This document shows positions 40,021 through 51,175 of a DNA stretch of 64,000 nucleotides, one piece after another. A program made the position numbers and the translations under genes. Source of the stretch: Vandammella animalimorsus (GTDB taxonomy: Bacteria > Pseudomonadota > Gammaproteobacteria > Burkholderiales > Burkholderiaceae_C); NCBI RefSeq assembly GCF_002285265.1, contig NZ_NSJB01000003.1, forward strand, positions 62,001-126,000, in the 5' to 3' direction. Position 1 is the first letter of the stretch, and every line of letters begins with the position of its first letter. The notes beneath the pieces were generated by a model that ran no database searches, had not been told where the DNA came from, and saw only the letters and a list, made by a program, of their open reading frames with translations.

Positions 40021-41190
40021 TCAGCCCCCGCCCGCGCCCAGGGCCTGCCAGGCGCGCGCCAGGGCCTGCTGGCTGGCCGGCGGCTGCACGCTCAGGCGCC
40101 AATGCCCGGGCAGCCCCATGGAGCCGGTGTCGCGCACCTTGATGCCTTGCGCCCGCAGCGCCTGCTGCCACGCGCCCAGCGCCTGCGGCGGGCCGGGCCG
40201 CACCACGAAGTAATTGGCCAGGCTGCCGGGCAGCACCTGCCAGCCCAGGGCGCGGCACAGCGCCAGCTGCGCGCGCTTCCAGTCGCGCAGCTGTGCGCGG
40301 CTGGCGGCCAGCCATTGCTGCACCGGCGCCTGCATCCAGGCCTGCAGCAAGGCCACGCCGTGCGCGCCCAGCGGCCAGGAGGGCGCCAGCGCATCGAGCT
40401 GCGCCAGCATGGCCTGCAAGGATTGGCGCGCCGCCGCATGGGCCAGTTGCGGCGCAATCGCATAGGCCGCGCGCACGCCCGTCAGGCCCAGCGCCTTGTT
40501 GGGCGAGAACAGCTGCCAGCAGGCCTTCTGGCGCAGCCGCGCGCCGGTCAACCAATCGGGCCAATCGGAACCGGGCGCACCGGGCGCACCGGGCGCGCCG
40601 TCACCCAGCTCATCATCGGGCAGCAGCATCAGGGGGGCATAGGCCGCATCCAGAAAGCGCCGCGCCGCCTGCAGCGAGCCGGCCTGGGCCATCCAGTGGG
40701 CCAGCCGCGCATCGGCTGCGCCCAGCGGGCTGGAGGGCATGCACAGCCATTGCAGATCGGCCTCGCCGGCGGCCTGCTGCGGCCCTGGGCCATCCTGCAC
40801 GGGCCGGTGCGACACATGCCGCACTTGCAGCCCCAGGGCCTGGGCCTGCTGGGCATAGTCGCCATAGGCCGGGCGGGGCACGGCCACCGTGCAGCAGCCA
40901 TTCAGCCGCGCCCAGACGTGGATGCGGTGGATCAGCTCGCTGGTGCTGGCGCCCAGCAGCAGCCGCTGCACCGGCACGCCATGCCAGGCGGCCAGCGCGG
41001 CGCGCAGCTCGGTGTAGTGCGGGTCCGGGTAGTGGCGCGCATCGGCCTGCTGCACCGCCTGCAAGGCCTGCGGGCAAGGGCCGCAGGCGTTGCTGTTGGT
41101 GGAAAAGTCCAGCGGCGCCAGGCCCTGCGCATCGGCCCCGCCATGCTGGCGGCCCAGGCCCAGATCCGGGGTTTGCCCGGTCGGCGGCAT
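40021..41190 (-). CDS. cobC: threonine-phosphate decarboxylase-like PLP enzyme of cobalamin synthesis
   Basis: The family makes (R)-1-amino-2-propanol O-phosphate, the linker of the lower ligand, by decarboxylating L-threonine phosphate. The 389-residue class I/II aminotransferase fold shows LDFSTNSNACGP at the N-terminus and a PLP lysine in FSPNKALGLTGVRAAYA. A short Gly-Ala-Pro repeat (about residues 199-207) interrupts the usual sequence. The ATG overlaps the cbiB stop as TGATG (41188-41192). The symbol follows Pseudomonas usage; Salmonella calls this activity CobD. Confidence 0.9.
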   Translation of the reverse strand: MPPTGQTPDLGLGRQHGGADAQGLAPLDFSTNSNACGPCPQALQAVQQADARHYPDPHYTELRAALAAWHGVPVQRLLLGASTSELIHRIHVWARLNGCCTVAVPRPAYGDYAQQAQALGLQVRHVSHRPVQDGPGPQQAAGEADLQWLCMPSSPLGAADARLAHWMAQAGSLQAARRFLDAAYAPLMLLPDDELGDGAPGAPGAPGSDWPDWLTGARLRQKACWQLFSPNKALGLTGVRAAYAIAPQLAHAAARQSLQAMLAQLDALAPSWPLGAHGVALLQAWMQAPVQQWLAASRAQLRDWKRAQLALCRALGWQVLPGSLANYFVVRPGPPQALGAWQQALRAQGIKVRDTGSMGLPGHWRLSVQPPASQQALARAWQALGAGGG

Positions 41191-42254
41191 CACAACGCTC
41201 CTTTGACGCTGGCGCCGGCCGCCAGCGCCCACAGTCCACACAACGCGGCCAGCAGCCAGGCAGCCAGCAGCCACAGGCCCAGCGCGCGCCCGGCCAGGGC
41301 CTGGGCCAGCGCCACCTGCGCCGGCTGGGGCGCGGGCGCTTGCGGGTGCAGCACATAGGCCCCGGGCTTGCCCAGCCGGCAGCCCAGCAGCAAGGCCGCG
41401 GCGGCCATGGGCCAGCCGCCGTTGGGCGATGGGGTCTTGCGCGCCTGCGCGCCCAGTTGCCGCCAGGTCTGCCTGCGCCAGCCGCCCTGGGCCGGGTTGG
41501 CCAGCATCAGCAGCAGCGCCGTCAGGCGCGCGGGCAGCCAGGACAGCGCGTCATCGGCGCGCGCAGCCCATTTGCCAGCCCACTGCCAATCGCGCCCGCC
41601 GCGCTGGCCCGGGTAGCCCCACATGGCATCGGCGGTATTGGCAAAGCGGTACAGCGCCGCGCCGGGCAGGCCCAGCAGGGCGAACCAGAACAGCGGCGCA
41701 ACCACCGAGTCGCTGAGGTTCTCCGCCAGGGTTTCGATGGCGCTCTCGCGCACCTGGGCCGCGTCGAGCTGGGCCGTCTCGCGGCTGACCAGCCGCGCCA
41801 GCTGCGCCCGCCCGGCGGGCAGCGATTGGCCCAGCGCCTGCTCCACGGCCTGCACCTCCTGGCTCAGCATGCGCCAGGCCAGCAGCGGCTTGAGCAGCGC
41901 GCCCAGCAGCAGCGTCAGCGCCAGGCTGGCCAGCAGCGGCGGCATGCGGCCCTGGGCCTGCCAGGCCGCCTGCAGCAATGCAGCTTGCAGCGCCCAGGCC
42001 AGCGCCGTCCACAGCAGCGCCAGCGCCAGCCAGGCCAGCGCGCCGCGCCGCAGCCGCTGGCGCGCCTGGGCCGCGCCCTGCGCGCGGCCGCCAAACAGCC
42101 AGGGCTGCAGCCGCTGCAGGCTGCGCCCCATCCAAACCACCGGGTGCCAGCGCACGGGCGGCTCGCCCAGCCAGCGGTCCACGAGCAGCGCCGCGCTCAT
42201 GCCCAGCGCCAGCACCAGCGGCCAGGCGCCCGGGGGCCAATGCCATGCGTCCAT
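41190..42254 (-). CDS. cbiB: adenosylcobinamide-phosphate synthase
   Basis: The 354-residue membrane protein joins aminopropanol phosphate to adenosylcobyric acid. It has about five membrane segments. Family motifs are LLVDRWLGEPPVRWHPVVWMGR at the N-terminus (in two parts), ESAIETLAENLSDSVVAPLFW and YRFANTADAMWGYPG. I chose the ATG at 42254 with AGGG seven nt upstream; a TTG seven codons earlier is possible. It lies between cobO and cobC in the operon. Pseudomonas nomenclature is CobD. Confidence 0.95.
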   Translation of the reverse strand: MDAWHWPPGAWPLVLALGMSAALLVDRWLGEPPVRWHPVVWMGRSLQRLQPWLFGGRAQGAAQARQRLRRGALAWLALALLWTALAWALQAALLQAAWQAQGRMPPLLASLALTLLLGALLKPLLAWRMLSQEVQAVEQALGQSLPAGRAQLARLVSRETAQLDAAQVRESAIETLAENLSDSVVAPLFWFALLGLPGAALYRFANTADAMWGYPGQRGGRDWQWAGKWAARADDALSWLPARLTALLLMLANPAQGGWRRQTWRQLGAQARKTPSPNGGWPMAAAALLLGCRLGKPGAYVLHPQAPAPQPAQVALAQALAGRALGLWLLAAWLLAALCGLWALAAGASVKGAL

Positions 42255-42277
42255 CGTCTGCCCTGGCGTGTGCAAGC

Positions 42278-42853
42278 TCAGTCTTCGATGCCGCGCTGCG
42301 CCGGCACGCCGACCTGGTAGGCGTGCTTGACCAGCTGCATTTCCGTGACGGTGTCGGCCAGATCGATCAAGGCCTGCGGGCAGCGCCGGCCGGTGAGCAC
42401 CACGTGCACCTGCGGCGGGCGCTCGCGCAGGGTTTGCAGCACCTCCTGCAGCGGCAGCCAGCCGTAGATCAGCGGGTAGGTGATTTCATCGAGCACGACC
42501 ATGAAATATTCGCCGCCGAGGATGGCCTGGCGCGCCTTGGCCCAGCCCTCGCGCGCCAGCTCGGCCGAGTGATCCAGGTCGCGGCTCTTCCAGCTGAAGC
42601 CATCGCCCAGCCCTTCGACGGGCACGCCCAGCTGCTCGAAGCTGCGGTGCTCGCCAAAGCGCGCCGAAGGCACTTTGACGAACTGGTAGATCTGCACCGC
42701 CTTGCCGCGCCCATGCGCGCGCAGCGCCAGCCCGAAGGCTGCGGTGCTCTTGCCCTTGCCGTTGCCGGTGTTGATCAGCACCAGCCCGCGGCGCTCGCCC
42801 TGGGGCTTTTGCCGCACCCGGTCCACCGGGGGTTGCTCGATCTGGATGTCCAT
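42278..42853 (-). CDS. cobO: cob(I)yrinic acid a,c-diamide adenosyltransferase
   Basis: The 191-residue CobA/CobO-type enzyme attaches the 5'-deoxyadenosyl ligand to cobalt. The P-loop is GNGKGKST, followed by [21 protein letters not shown] (two motifs). [13 protein letters not shown] and VVLTGRRCP are also typical. The start is the ATG at 42853, 24 bp after cobU. Confidence 0.97.
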   Translation of the reverse strand: MDIQIEQPPVDRVRQKPQGERRGLVLINTGNGKGKSTAAFGLALRAHGRGKAVQIYQFVKVPSARFGEHRSFEQLGVPVEGLGDGFSWKSRDLDHSAELAREGWAKARQAILGGEYFMVVLDEITYPLIYGWLPLQEVLQTLRERPPQVHVVLTGRRCPQALIDLADTVTEMQLVKHAYQVGVPAQRGIED

Positions 42854-42877
42854 TGCATTGCTCCTTGTCTTGAGGGT

Positions 42878-43564
42878 TCAAAGCCGCGGCAAGGGCTGGG
42901 CCAGGGCCTTGATATCGATGGCCTGGCCGGCCGCCACCAGCAGCACGTGGCGGCAATGCTGCGCCAGGGCCTGGTTGAGCAGGCCCAGCTCATCGGCATA
43001 GGCGCGCACGGCCCGCCCCAGCGGCATCACGCCCCAGCCCATTTCATTGCTCACCAGCACCACCGGCCCGCGCGCCTGGGCCAGGGACTGCAGCAGCGCA
43101 GCCTTGGCCGTGGCCAGTGCGGCGCGGCGCTGGCGCAGCAGTGCGGCCTCGTCGGGTGATGCATCCAGCAATCCGCCCTGTGTCGCACCCTGTGCCGGGG
43201 CGGGCGCGGCGGGCTCGGCGGGCATCAACCAGTTGGTCAGCCACAGCGTCAGGCAGTCCACCAGCAGCAGGCGCTGCGGCGCGCTGTGCGCGGCAATGCT
43301 GGCGGCCAGTTGCAGCGGCTCTTCCAGCGTCTGCGCCGCCGGCAGGCGCTGGCGGCGCTGCTGGCGGTGGCGCGCGATGCGCGCGCGCATTTCCTCGTCC
43401 AGCGCCTGGGCCGTGGCAATCACCAGCACCTCGCGCCCGGGCTGCTCGGCCAGCCAGGCGGCGGCCAGTTGCTCGGCATGGCCGCTCTTGCCGCTTTTCT
43501 GGCCGCCCAGCAGCAGCACATGGGCCGGGCCAACGGCCTGCTGCGGCAGGGGCTCATGCGCCAT
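42878..43564 (-). CDS. cobU: adenosylcobinamide kinase / adenosylcobinamide-phosphate guanylyltransferase
   Basis: The bifunctional enzyme phosphorylates adenosylcobinamide and transfers GMP to give the GDP-activated intermediate. The 228-residue product has the P-loop LLLGGQKSGKSGHAE, followed by VIATAQALDEEMRARIARHR and LLLVDCLTLWLTNWL. A ~25-residue Ala/Pro/Gln-rich insertion follows that segment. C-terminal VLVSNEMGWGVMPLGRAVR is diagnostic. The ATG at 43564 overlaps the end of cobB by 11 bp, so expression is coupled. Confidence 0.94.
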   Translation of the reverse strand: MAHEPLPQQAVGPAHVLLLGGQKSGKSGHAEQLAAAWLAEQPGREVLVIATAQALDEEMRARIARHRQQRRQRLPAAQTLEEPLQLAASIAAHSAPQRLLLVDCLTLWLTNWLMPAEPAAPAPAQGATQGGLLDASPDEAALLRQRRAALATAKAALLQSLAQARGPVVLVSNEMGWGVMPLGRAVRAYADELGLLNQALAQHCRHVLLVAAGQAIDIKALAQPLPRL

Positions 43565-45269
43565 GGCCAGTCCCTGCAGGCGCTGCTGCAGGCGCTGCCG
43601 CCTGCGCCGCGCCTGCTGCATCTGCTGCATCTGCGGCCCCTGGCCCGAGCAGGCGCAGCACGGCCTGCGGGCTGGAGGGAAACCAGGCATGAAAGTAACT
43701 GGCCGTGAGGCTGCCCAGGCGATAGACGGCCTCGCCCGCATCGGCGCGCGCTGCGGCCGTGGCGCGGCGGTGCGCCGGTCGCTGCGTGCGGCCCCAGGCC
43801 GGCAGCTCGGTCTGCAGTCGGCTGTAGTGGAAGGTGTGGCCGCGCAAAGGCGGCTGGCCCGCTGGGGCATCGGGCGGCAGCCACTGCTGCGGCCCCAGAG
43901 CGGCCAGGCGCTGCTGCATCACAGCCTGGGCCGGCAGCAGGCCCCACAGCGGCTGCCGCTGCCCATCGGCCTGCTGCAACTCGGTGCACAGCGCCACCAT
44001 GCCGCCACATTCGGCCCAGATGGGCTTGCCCTGCGCCCAGTGCTCGTGCAGGGCCTGGCGCAGCCCGGCATTGGCGTGCAGGCGCGCAGCGTGCAGCTCG
44101 GGGTAGCCGCCGGGCAGCCACAGCGCATCGCAGGCCGGCAGGCCATCGCCGGCCAGCGGCGAGAACCACGCCAGCCGCGCGCCCAGCGCCTGCAGCAGCT
44201 CCAGATTGGCCGCGTAGATGAATGCAAACGCCGCATCACGGGCGATGGCCACGGTCTGCCCGCGCAGCGGCTGGCGCTGCAGCAGCGCCGGGGCGGCGGC
44301 CAGGGCCAGCGCGTGTTCGGGCGGCAGGGCATGGCCCCGCGGGCCACTGGCCGCGCCTGTGGCGTCAGCGCCGGATGCGGGAGCGGCTGCGCGCGGCTCT
44401 GGCCCTAGCGCAGGCACAGGCTCAGGCGGTGCAAAGACCGCCTGCCAGCGCTGCAAGGCGGCGCCATCCATTTGGCCCAGCGGCGTCTGGGCCAGCGCAT
44501 CGGCGGCCAGATCCAGACGCGCCAGCGCATCGCGCAGCTCAGCGCTGGGCACCAGGCCCAGGTGGCGCTCGGGCAGCAGCGACAGCGGCTTGGCGCCCGC
44601 TGCGGCCTGCGGCGGTGGCATCTGTTGCAACGGTGGCGTCTGTGGCTGCACCTGCTGCAACTGCAAGGGTGGCAAGGCCCCGAGCCAATCGCCGCCGGGC
44701 TCCAGCGCCGCCTGCAGCAATTGCGCGTGGTGGGCGCTGGCCACGCCATTGCACAGCACCCCGGCCCAGCGCAGACCGCTGCGGTAATGCTTGAGGCCAT
44801 GCACCAGCGCCGCGCAGGTCTGCGCCATGGCCCCGGCCTGCAGCACCGGCATGACGGCAATGCCCCATTGCTGCGCCAGATCGGCGGCGCTGGGCGTGCC
44901 ATCGAACAGGCCCATCACGCCTTCGATGAGGATCAGGTCGGCCTGGCTGGCCGCCGCGTGCAGGCGCGCGGCCACGTCCTGCGGGCCGGTCATCCACAAA
45001 TCCAGGTTCTGCACCGGCGCGCCGCTGGCCAGCTCGTGCCAGTGCGGGTCGAGAAAATCCGGCCCGCACTTGAACATCCGCACCCGCCGCCCCTGGCGGC
45101 TGTGCAGGCGCGCCAGCGCCGCCGTCACCAGGGTCTTACCCTGGCCCGAGGCCGCAGCCGCCACCAACAAGGCCGGGCAATGGGCCACGGCGGCGGGCCG
45201 GGCCTGCTGCGGGCCGGCGGCCTGGAGGCCCGCTGCGGGCTGCTGCTGCGCTGGCATGGTCTTGGTCAT
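43554..45269 (-). CDS. cobB: cobyrinic acid a,c-diamide synthase
   Basis: CobB amidates the a and c side chains of (hydrogeno)cobyrinic acid. The 571-residue protein has the N-terminal ATPase motifs ASGQGKTLVTAAL and KCGPDFLDPHWH, with IEGVMGLFDG. The C-terminal amidotransferase has LPGGYPELHA and the nucleophile in IWAECGGM. It is longer than the usual ~430-480 residues because of a Gln/Pro-rich insertion mid-protein, an Ala/Pro-rich stretch before the amidotransferase, and an Ala-rich tail. The ATG at 45269 follows AGGAG directly; an ATG four codons later has better spacing. It is the first gene of the cobalamin operon. Confidence 0.94.
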   Translation of the reverse strand: MTKTMPAQQQPAAGLQAAGPQQARPAAVAHCPALLVAAAASGQGKTLVTAALARLHSRQGRRVRMFKCGPDFLDPHWHELASGAPVQNLDLWMTGPQDVAARLHAAASQADLILIEGVMGLFDGTPSAADLAQQWGIAVMPVLQAGAMAQTCAALVHGLKHYRSGLRWAGVLCNGVASAHHAQLLQAALEPGGDWLGALPPLQLQQVQPQTPPLQQMPPPQAAAGAKPLSLLPERHLGLVPSAELRDALARLDLAADALAQTPLGQMDGAALQRWQAVFAPPEPVPALGPEPRAAAPASGADATGAASGPRGHALPPEHALALAAAPALLQRQPLRGQTVAIARDAAFAFIYAANLELLQALGARLAWFSPLAGDGLPACDALWLPGGYPELHAARLHANAGLRQALHEHWAQGKPIWAECGGMVALCTELQQADGQRQPLWGLLPAQAVMQQRLAALGPQQWLPPDAPAGQPPLRGHTFHYSRLQTELPAWGRTQRPAHRRATAAARADAGEAVYRLGSLTASYFHAWFPSSPQAVLRLLGPGAADAADAAGAAQAAAPAAAPAGTGHGA

Positions 45270-45648
45270 CTCCTGTAGGGGGCTTTCTGGTGCGGCGGCG
45301 ATTGTAGGGCGCGCCAGCCGGCCTGCCGCGCCCTGCGCTGCCACGCCGATCGAACGTCTTGCCTGAAGTTGGCTACAAACGCAAAACGCAGCCATGGCAA
45401 GGCTTTGCAACGCCGCGGGCCGCCCCAATCTGCTCCATTGCTCGCCGCGCAGAGACATTGAGCAGGTCCTTACGGCCCCACTGTCACCACAAGCGCTTTC
45501 CCGCATTGCATCCGCATGGGCTCGCCGCTATGCTGCGCAGCCCGCAGCGGTGGCGCTGCCTGCGCGCGCGCCTTGCGCCTTGATCGGGCTTGATCGGCCT
45601 TTTGGACGCGCGCCCCTCATTCATTGCAACCGAAAGGAGACTTTTTCC
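45270..45648. other. 379 bp divergent intergenic region, cobalamin operon versus binding-protein gene
   Basis: It must hold the promoters of both divergent transcripts. A strong ribosome site AAAGGAG lies at about 45634-45640 for the rightward gene. On the minus strand I looked for a cobalamin riboswitch (B12-box, GCCACTG-type core) and found no convincing match. No gene is seen. Confidence 0.5.
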
Positions 45649-46902
45649 ATGACACAGAACACTTGCCGCCCCAGCCGTGGCCTGGCTCTGCGCGGCATTG
45701 CCTGCGCCAGCATGCTGGCCCTGGCCGCTGGCGGGGCCCAGGCTGCCGAGCCCAAGCTGACCGATGGCCTGGTCAAGATCGGCGTGCTCACCGACATGGC
45801 CGGCCCCTACTCCAGCATGGGCGGGCCGGGCTCGGTGGTGGCTGCGCGCATGGCGGTGGAGGACTGCCTCAAGGCCGAGTGCAAGGGCATGAAGATCGAG
45901 GTGGTCAGCGCCGACAACCAGAACAAGGCCGACATCGCCGCCTCGCGCGCGCGCGAGTGGCTGGATGTGCAGCAAGTCGATGCGCTGGTGGACTTGACCA
46001 ACTCCGCCGGCGCGCTGGCGGTGCAGCAGATCATCAAGGAGCGCGGCGGCATTGCCATGTACTCCGGCCCGGCCACCACGCGCCTGACCAATGCCGACTG
46101 CGCGCGCAATGGCTTTCACTGGATGTTCGACACCTATTCGATCTCGGCCGCGCCCGTGGCGGCCATGACCCAGGCCGGCGCGAAGAAGTGGTTTTTCGTG
46201 ACGGTGGACTACGCCTTCGGCCACTCGCTGGAAAAAGACGCCACCGAGGTGCTCAAGGCCAATGGCGGCGAGGTGGTCGGCTCGGTGCGCCACCCGCTCA
46301 ATGCCAGCGATTTCTCCTCCTTCCTGCTGCAGGCGCAGTCCTCGGGCGCCGATGCCATCGCGCTGGCCAATGGCTCGCAGGACACGGTCAACGCCATGAA
46401 GGGCGTGCATGAGTTCGGCCTCTCGGGCGGCAAGCAGCAGGTCACGGCGCTGCTGGTGTTCCTCTCGGACGTGCGCGCCATGGGGCTGGAGACGGCCAAG
46501 GGCCTGAAATTCTCCGAGGGCTTTTACTGGGATCTGGACGACAAGACGCGCGAGTTCTCCAGCCGCTTCGAGCAGCAGTACCGCGGCAACAAGCCGACCA
46601 TGGTGCACGCGGGCGTGTATTCGAGCACGCTGCACTATCTGAAATCGGTGGCCGCCGCCGGCACCGACGACTGGAAGGTCGTGGCCGAGAAGATGCGCGA
46701 GCTGCCCATCGAGGATGCGGTGATGCGCAATGCCTCGATCCGCGACGATGGCCGCGTGATCCACGACATGTATGTGTTCCAGGTCAAGACGCCCGAGGAA
46801 TCCAAGGGCGAATGGGATTACTACAAGCTGGTGAGCACCATCCCCGCCGACAAAGCCTTCCAGCCGCTGGCCACTTCGAGCTGCCCGCTGGTGAAGAAGT
46901 AA
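45649..46902 (+). CDS. ABC transporter substrate-binding protein, branched-chain amino acid (LivJ) type
   Basis: The 417-residue periplasmic protein has a signal peptide (about residues 1-33, ending GGAQAAE). The mature part begins LVKIGVLTDMAGPYSSMGG and contains VVSADNQNKADIAASRAREWLD-type motifs of the type I periplasmic-binding fold. The ligand is unknown; such proteins also bind aromatic acids or amides. No permease or ATPase is adjacent, so it is an orphan component here. AAAGGAG upstream supports the ATG at 45649; the open frame extends much further upstream without a signal peptide. Confidence 0.92.
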   Translation: MTQNTCRPSRGLALRGIACASMLALAAGGAQAAEPKLTDGLVKIGVLTDMAGPYSSMGGPGSVVAARMAVEDCLKAECKGMKIEVVSADNQNKADIAASRAREWLDVQQVDALVDLTNSAGALAVQQIIKERGGIAMYSGPATTRLTNADCARNGFHWMFDTYSISAAPVAAMTQAGAKKWFFVTVDYAFGHSLEKDATEVLKANGGEVVGSVRHPLNASDFSSFLLQAQSSGADAIALANGSQDTVNAMKGVHEFGLSGGKQQVTALLVFLSDVRAMGLETAKGLKFSEGFYWDLDDKTREFSSRFEQQYRGNKPTMVHAGVYSSTLHYLKSVAAAGTDDWKVVAEKMRELPIEDAVMRNASIRDDGRVIHDMYVFQVKTPEESKGEWDYYKLVSTIPADKAFQPLATSSCPLVKK

Positions 46903-47081
46903 GCGCCAGCTCGCCCGCAAGTAGCCTGCAGCTGGCCTGCGCCGCATTCGCGCGCAGGCCATCTGCAGGCCTTTGCTTGGAAACACGCCCCTGCCCGGCT
47001 TGCCCAACAGGCCCGGCGGGGGCGTGTGGCTTCATAGCTCCATAGAATCTGGCCTTTGTCCTTCGCGCCTGCCGAGCACAC

Positions 47082-48269
47082 ATGAACACCCTCTCCCACC
47101 GCGCCACCCAGACACGCCCGTTTTACGTCATGGAAGTGGCCAAGGCCGCGCAGCGCCTCATCGAGGAGCGCGGCAACACGCCACCGATGCGCTACTTGAA
47201 CATCGGCGAGCCCGATTTCACCGCCCCGCCCCTCGTGCAGCAGGCGGCCATCGCGGCCATCGAGGCCGGCCACAGCCAATACACCGCCGCGCTGGGGCTG
47301 GATGCACTGCGCCAGGCCATCAGCGGCTGGTATGCCACGCGCTTTGGCGTGCAGGTCGCGCCCGAGCGCATCGTCATCACCGCCGGCGCCTCGGCCGCGC
47401 TGCACCTGGCCTGCCTGGCGCTGCTGCAAGAGGGCGACCAGGTGCTGCTGCCCGACCCCTGCTACCCCTGCAACCAGCAGTTCGTGCAGGTCGCCGGCGC
47501 GCAGCCGGTGTGCATCCCCGTCGATGCGTCCAGCCGCTTTCAGCTCACGGCCGAACAGGTCGCGGCGCACTGGGGGCCGCAGACCCGCGGCGTGCTGCTG
47601 GCCTCGCCCTCCAACCCCACCGGCACCTCGATGCCGTTTGCGCAGCTGCGCGCCATCCACGATTTCGTGCGCGCCCGCGGCGGCGTGAGCCTGGTCGATG
47701 AGATTTACCTGGGCCTGTCCTACGACAGCGAGTACGGCCAGACGGCCCTGGCCCTGGGCGAGGACATCATCAGCGTCAACAGCTTCAGCAAGTACTTCAA
47801 CATGACCGGCTGGCGCCTGGGCTGGCTGGTGGTGCCGCCGGCGCTGGTGGCGCCCATCGAGCGGCTGGCGCAAAACCTGTTCATCTGCCCCAGCACCATT
47901 GCCCAACATGCGGCGCTGGCCTGCTTTCACCCCGACAGCATCGCCGAGTACGAGCGCCGCCGCGCCATCTTTCGTGAGCGGCTGCAGAGCTTCATCGCCC
48001 CGCTGCCCGGCCTGGGCCTGCAGGTGCCCGTGCAGCCCGACGGCGCGTTCTACGTCTGGGCCGATTGCCGCGAGGCGGCCCAGCGCCTGGGCGTGCAAGG
48101 CAGCTGGGACTTTGCCTTTGCGCTGCTGGAGCAGGCGCGCATCGCCGTGGCCCCCGGCAAGGACTTCGGCCAGCACGGCATGGAGCATTTCGTGCGCTTT
48201 TCCATCGCCACCTCCAACGACAACCTGCGCGAGGCCATGGCGCGCATGCAGCAATTGCTCGGGCGTTAA
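47082..48269 (+). CDS. PLP-dependent aminotransferase, class I/II
   Basis: The 395-residue fold-type I enzyme has the family patterns [45 protein letters not shown] and the PLP-binding Lys in [16 protein letters not shown]. Aspartate/alanine-type aminotransferases share these; the substrate cannot be assigned. The start is the ATG at 47082. It lies 180 bp after the binding-protein gene and ~100 bp before pyrG, probably with its own promoter. Confidence 0.93.
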   Translation: MNTLSHRATQTRPFYVMEVAKAAQRLIEERGNTPPMRYLNIGEPDFTAPPLVQQAAIAAIEAGHSQYTAALGLDALRQAISGWYATRFGVQVAPERIVITAGASAALHLACLALLQEGDQVLLPDPCYPCNQQFVQVAGAQPVCIPVDASSRFQLTAEQVAAHWGPQTRGVLLASPSNPTGTSMPFAQLRAIHDFVRARGGVSLVDEIYLGLSYDSEYGQTALALGEDIISVNSFSKYFNMTGWRLGWLVVPPALVAPIERLAQNLFICPSTIAQHAALACFHPDSIAEYERRRAIFRERLQSFIAPLPGLGLQVPVQPDGAFYVWADCREAAQRLGVQGSWDFAFALLEQARIAVAPGKDFGQHGMEHFVRFSIATSNDNLREAMARMQQLLGR

Positions 48270-50048
<1,779 letters not shown>

Positions 50049-50074
50049 AGCGGCGCAGCCGCCCGCCAGCCACC

Positions 50075-50317
50075 ATGACCCACCCAGCGCCGCCAGTGCA
50101 ACAGCCCGTCACCGTGGACATTGACGATGACCTGCTGGCGCTGGCGCAAGACACCGCTGCACGCCAGCGCATCACGCTGGGCCAGGCGGTATCGCACTGG
50201 ATGCGGCTGGGCGCACAAGCCGCCGCCGCGCACACCGCCGAACAAGCCCCTCACGAGCGCCATCCACCCGCTGCGGCGCACCCGCCGCGCACCTCACTCA
50301 CCACGACGCCCCCACCC
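50075..50317 (+). other. 81-codon in-frame extension upstream of kdsA, ribbon-helix-helix-like
   Basis: From an ATG at 50075 the frame runs without a stop into kdsA. Residues 11-46 ([20 protein letters not shown], then [16 protein letters not shown]) have the strand-helix-helix pattern of ParD-like/ribbon-helix-helix antitoxin domains. Residues ~50-81 are a His/Ala/Pro-rich linker. No clear Shine-Dalgarno precedes either ATG 50075 or ATG 50318. It could be a fused domain, or a small gene whose stop was lost. Confidence 0.5.
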
Positions 50318-51175
50318 ATGAACCTCTGCGGCTTTCCCATCGGCCTGGATCGGCCCTTCTTCCTCATCGCCGGCCCTTGCGTGGTCGAATCCGAACAGCT
50401 GCAAATGGACGTGGCCGGGCAGCTCAAGGAGATCACCGCGCAGCTGGGCATCCCCTTCATCTTCAAAAGCAGCTACGACAAGGCCAACCGCAGCAGCGGC
50501 GCGAGCTTTCGCGGCCCGGGCATGGAAAAGGGGCTGGAGATTCTGGCCAAGGTGAAGAAAGAGCTGCAGCTGCCCGTGCTCACCGACGTGCACACCGAGG
50601 CCGAAATCCCTCAAGTTGCCGCCGTGGTGGACGTGCTGCAAACCCCCGCCTTCCTGTGCCGCCAGACCGACTTCATCCGCGCCGTGGCGCAGTCGGGCAA
50701 GCCGGTGAACATCAAGAAAGGCCAGTTCCTTGGCCCGCACGACATGAAAAACGTCATCGACAAAGCCCGCGCCGCCGCGCGCGAAGCGGGCCTGCCCGAA
50801 GACAACTTCATGGCCTGCGAGCGCGGCGCCAGTTTTGGCTACAACAACCTCGTTTCCGACATGCGCAGCCTGGCCATCATGCGCGAGACCGGCGCGCCCG
50901 TGGTGTTCGACGCCACCCACAGCGTGCAACTGCCCGGCGGTCAAGGCACTTCAAGCGGCGGCCAGCGCGAAATGGTGCCCGTGCTCGCGCGCGCGGCCGT
51001 GGCCGTGGGCGTGGCCGGCCTGTTCATGGAAACGCACCCCGACCCGAACAAGGCCCTGTCCGACGGGCCCAACGCCGTGCCGCTCAAACACATGAAGGCG
51101 CTGCTGCAAACCCTGCTGGCGCTGGATGCGGTGACCAAGCGAAACGGTTTTCTGGAAAACGACTTCAGCGCATGA
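50318..51175 (+). CDS. kdsA: 3-deoxy-8-phosphooctulonate (KDO-8-P) synthase
   Basis: KdsA condenses arabinose-5-phosphate with PEP, the first step of KDO for lipopolysaccharide. The 285-residue product from ATG 50318 matches the family (~284). Family motifs are [48 protein letters not shown] and [12 protein letters not shown]. The upstream open frame could add 81 residues. The stop overlaps the mntA-like start (ATGA, 51172-51175). Confidence 0.96.
   Translation: MNLCGFPIGLDRPFFLIAGPCVVESEQLQMDVAGQLKEITAQLGIPFIFKSSYDKANRSSGASFRGPGMEKGLEILAKVKKELQLPVLTDVHTEAEIPQVAAVVDVLQTPAFLCRQTDFIRAVAQSGKPVNIKKGQFLGPHDMKNVIDKARAAAREAGLPEDNFMACERGASFGYNNLVSDMRSLAIMRETGAPVVFDATHSVQLPGGQGTSSGGQREMVPVLARAAVAVGVAGLFMETHPDPNKALSDGPNAVPLKHMKALLQTLLALDAVTKRNGFLENDFSA

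Noticed and set aside
45270-45648. Cobalamin riboswitch upstream of cobB
   Set aside because: Read on the minus strand, the leader has GC-rich stems but no recognisable B12-box or core motif order; not supportable without a covariance search.
46934-46960. Hairpin GGCCTGCGC/GCGCAGGCC after the binding-protein gene as a terminator
   Set aside because: The stem is good, but no T-tract follows in either direction.
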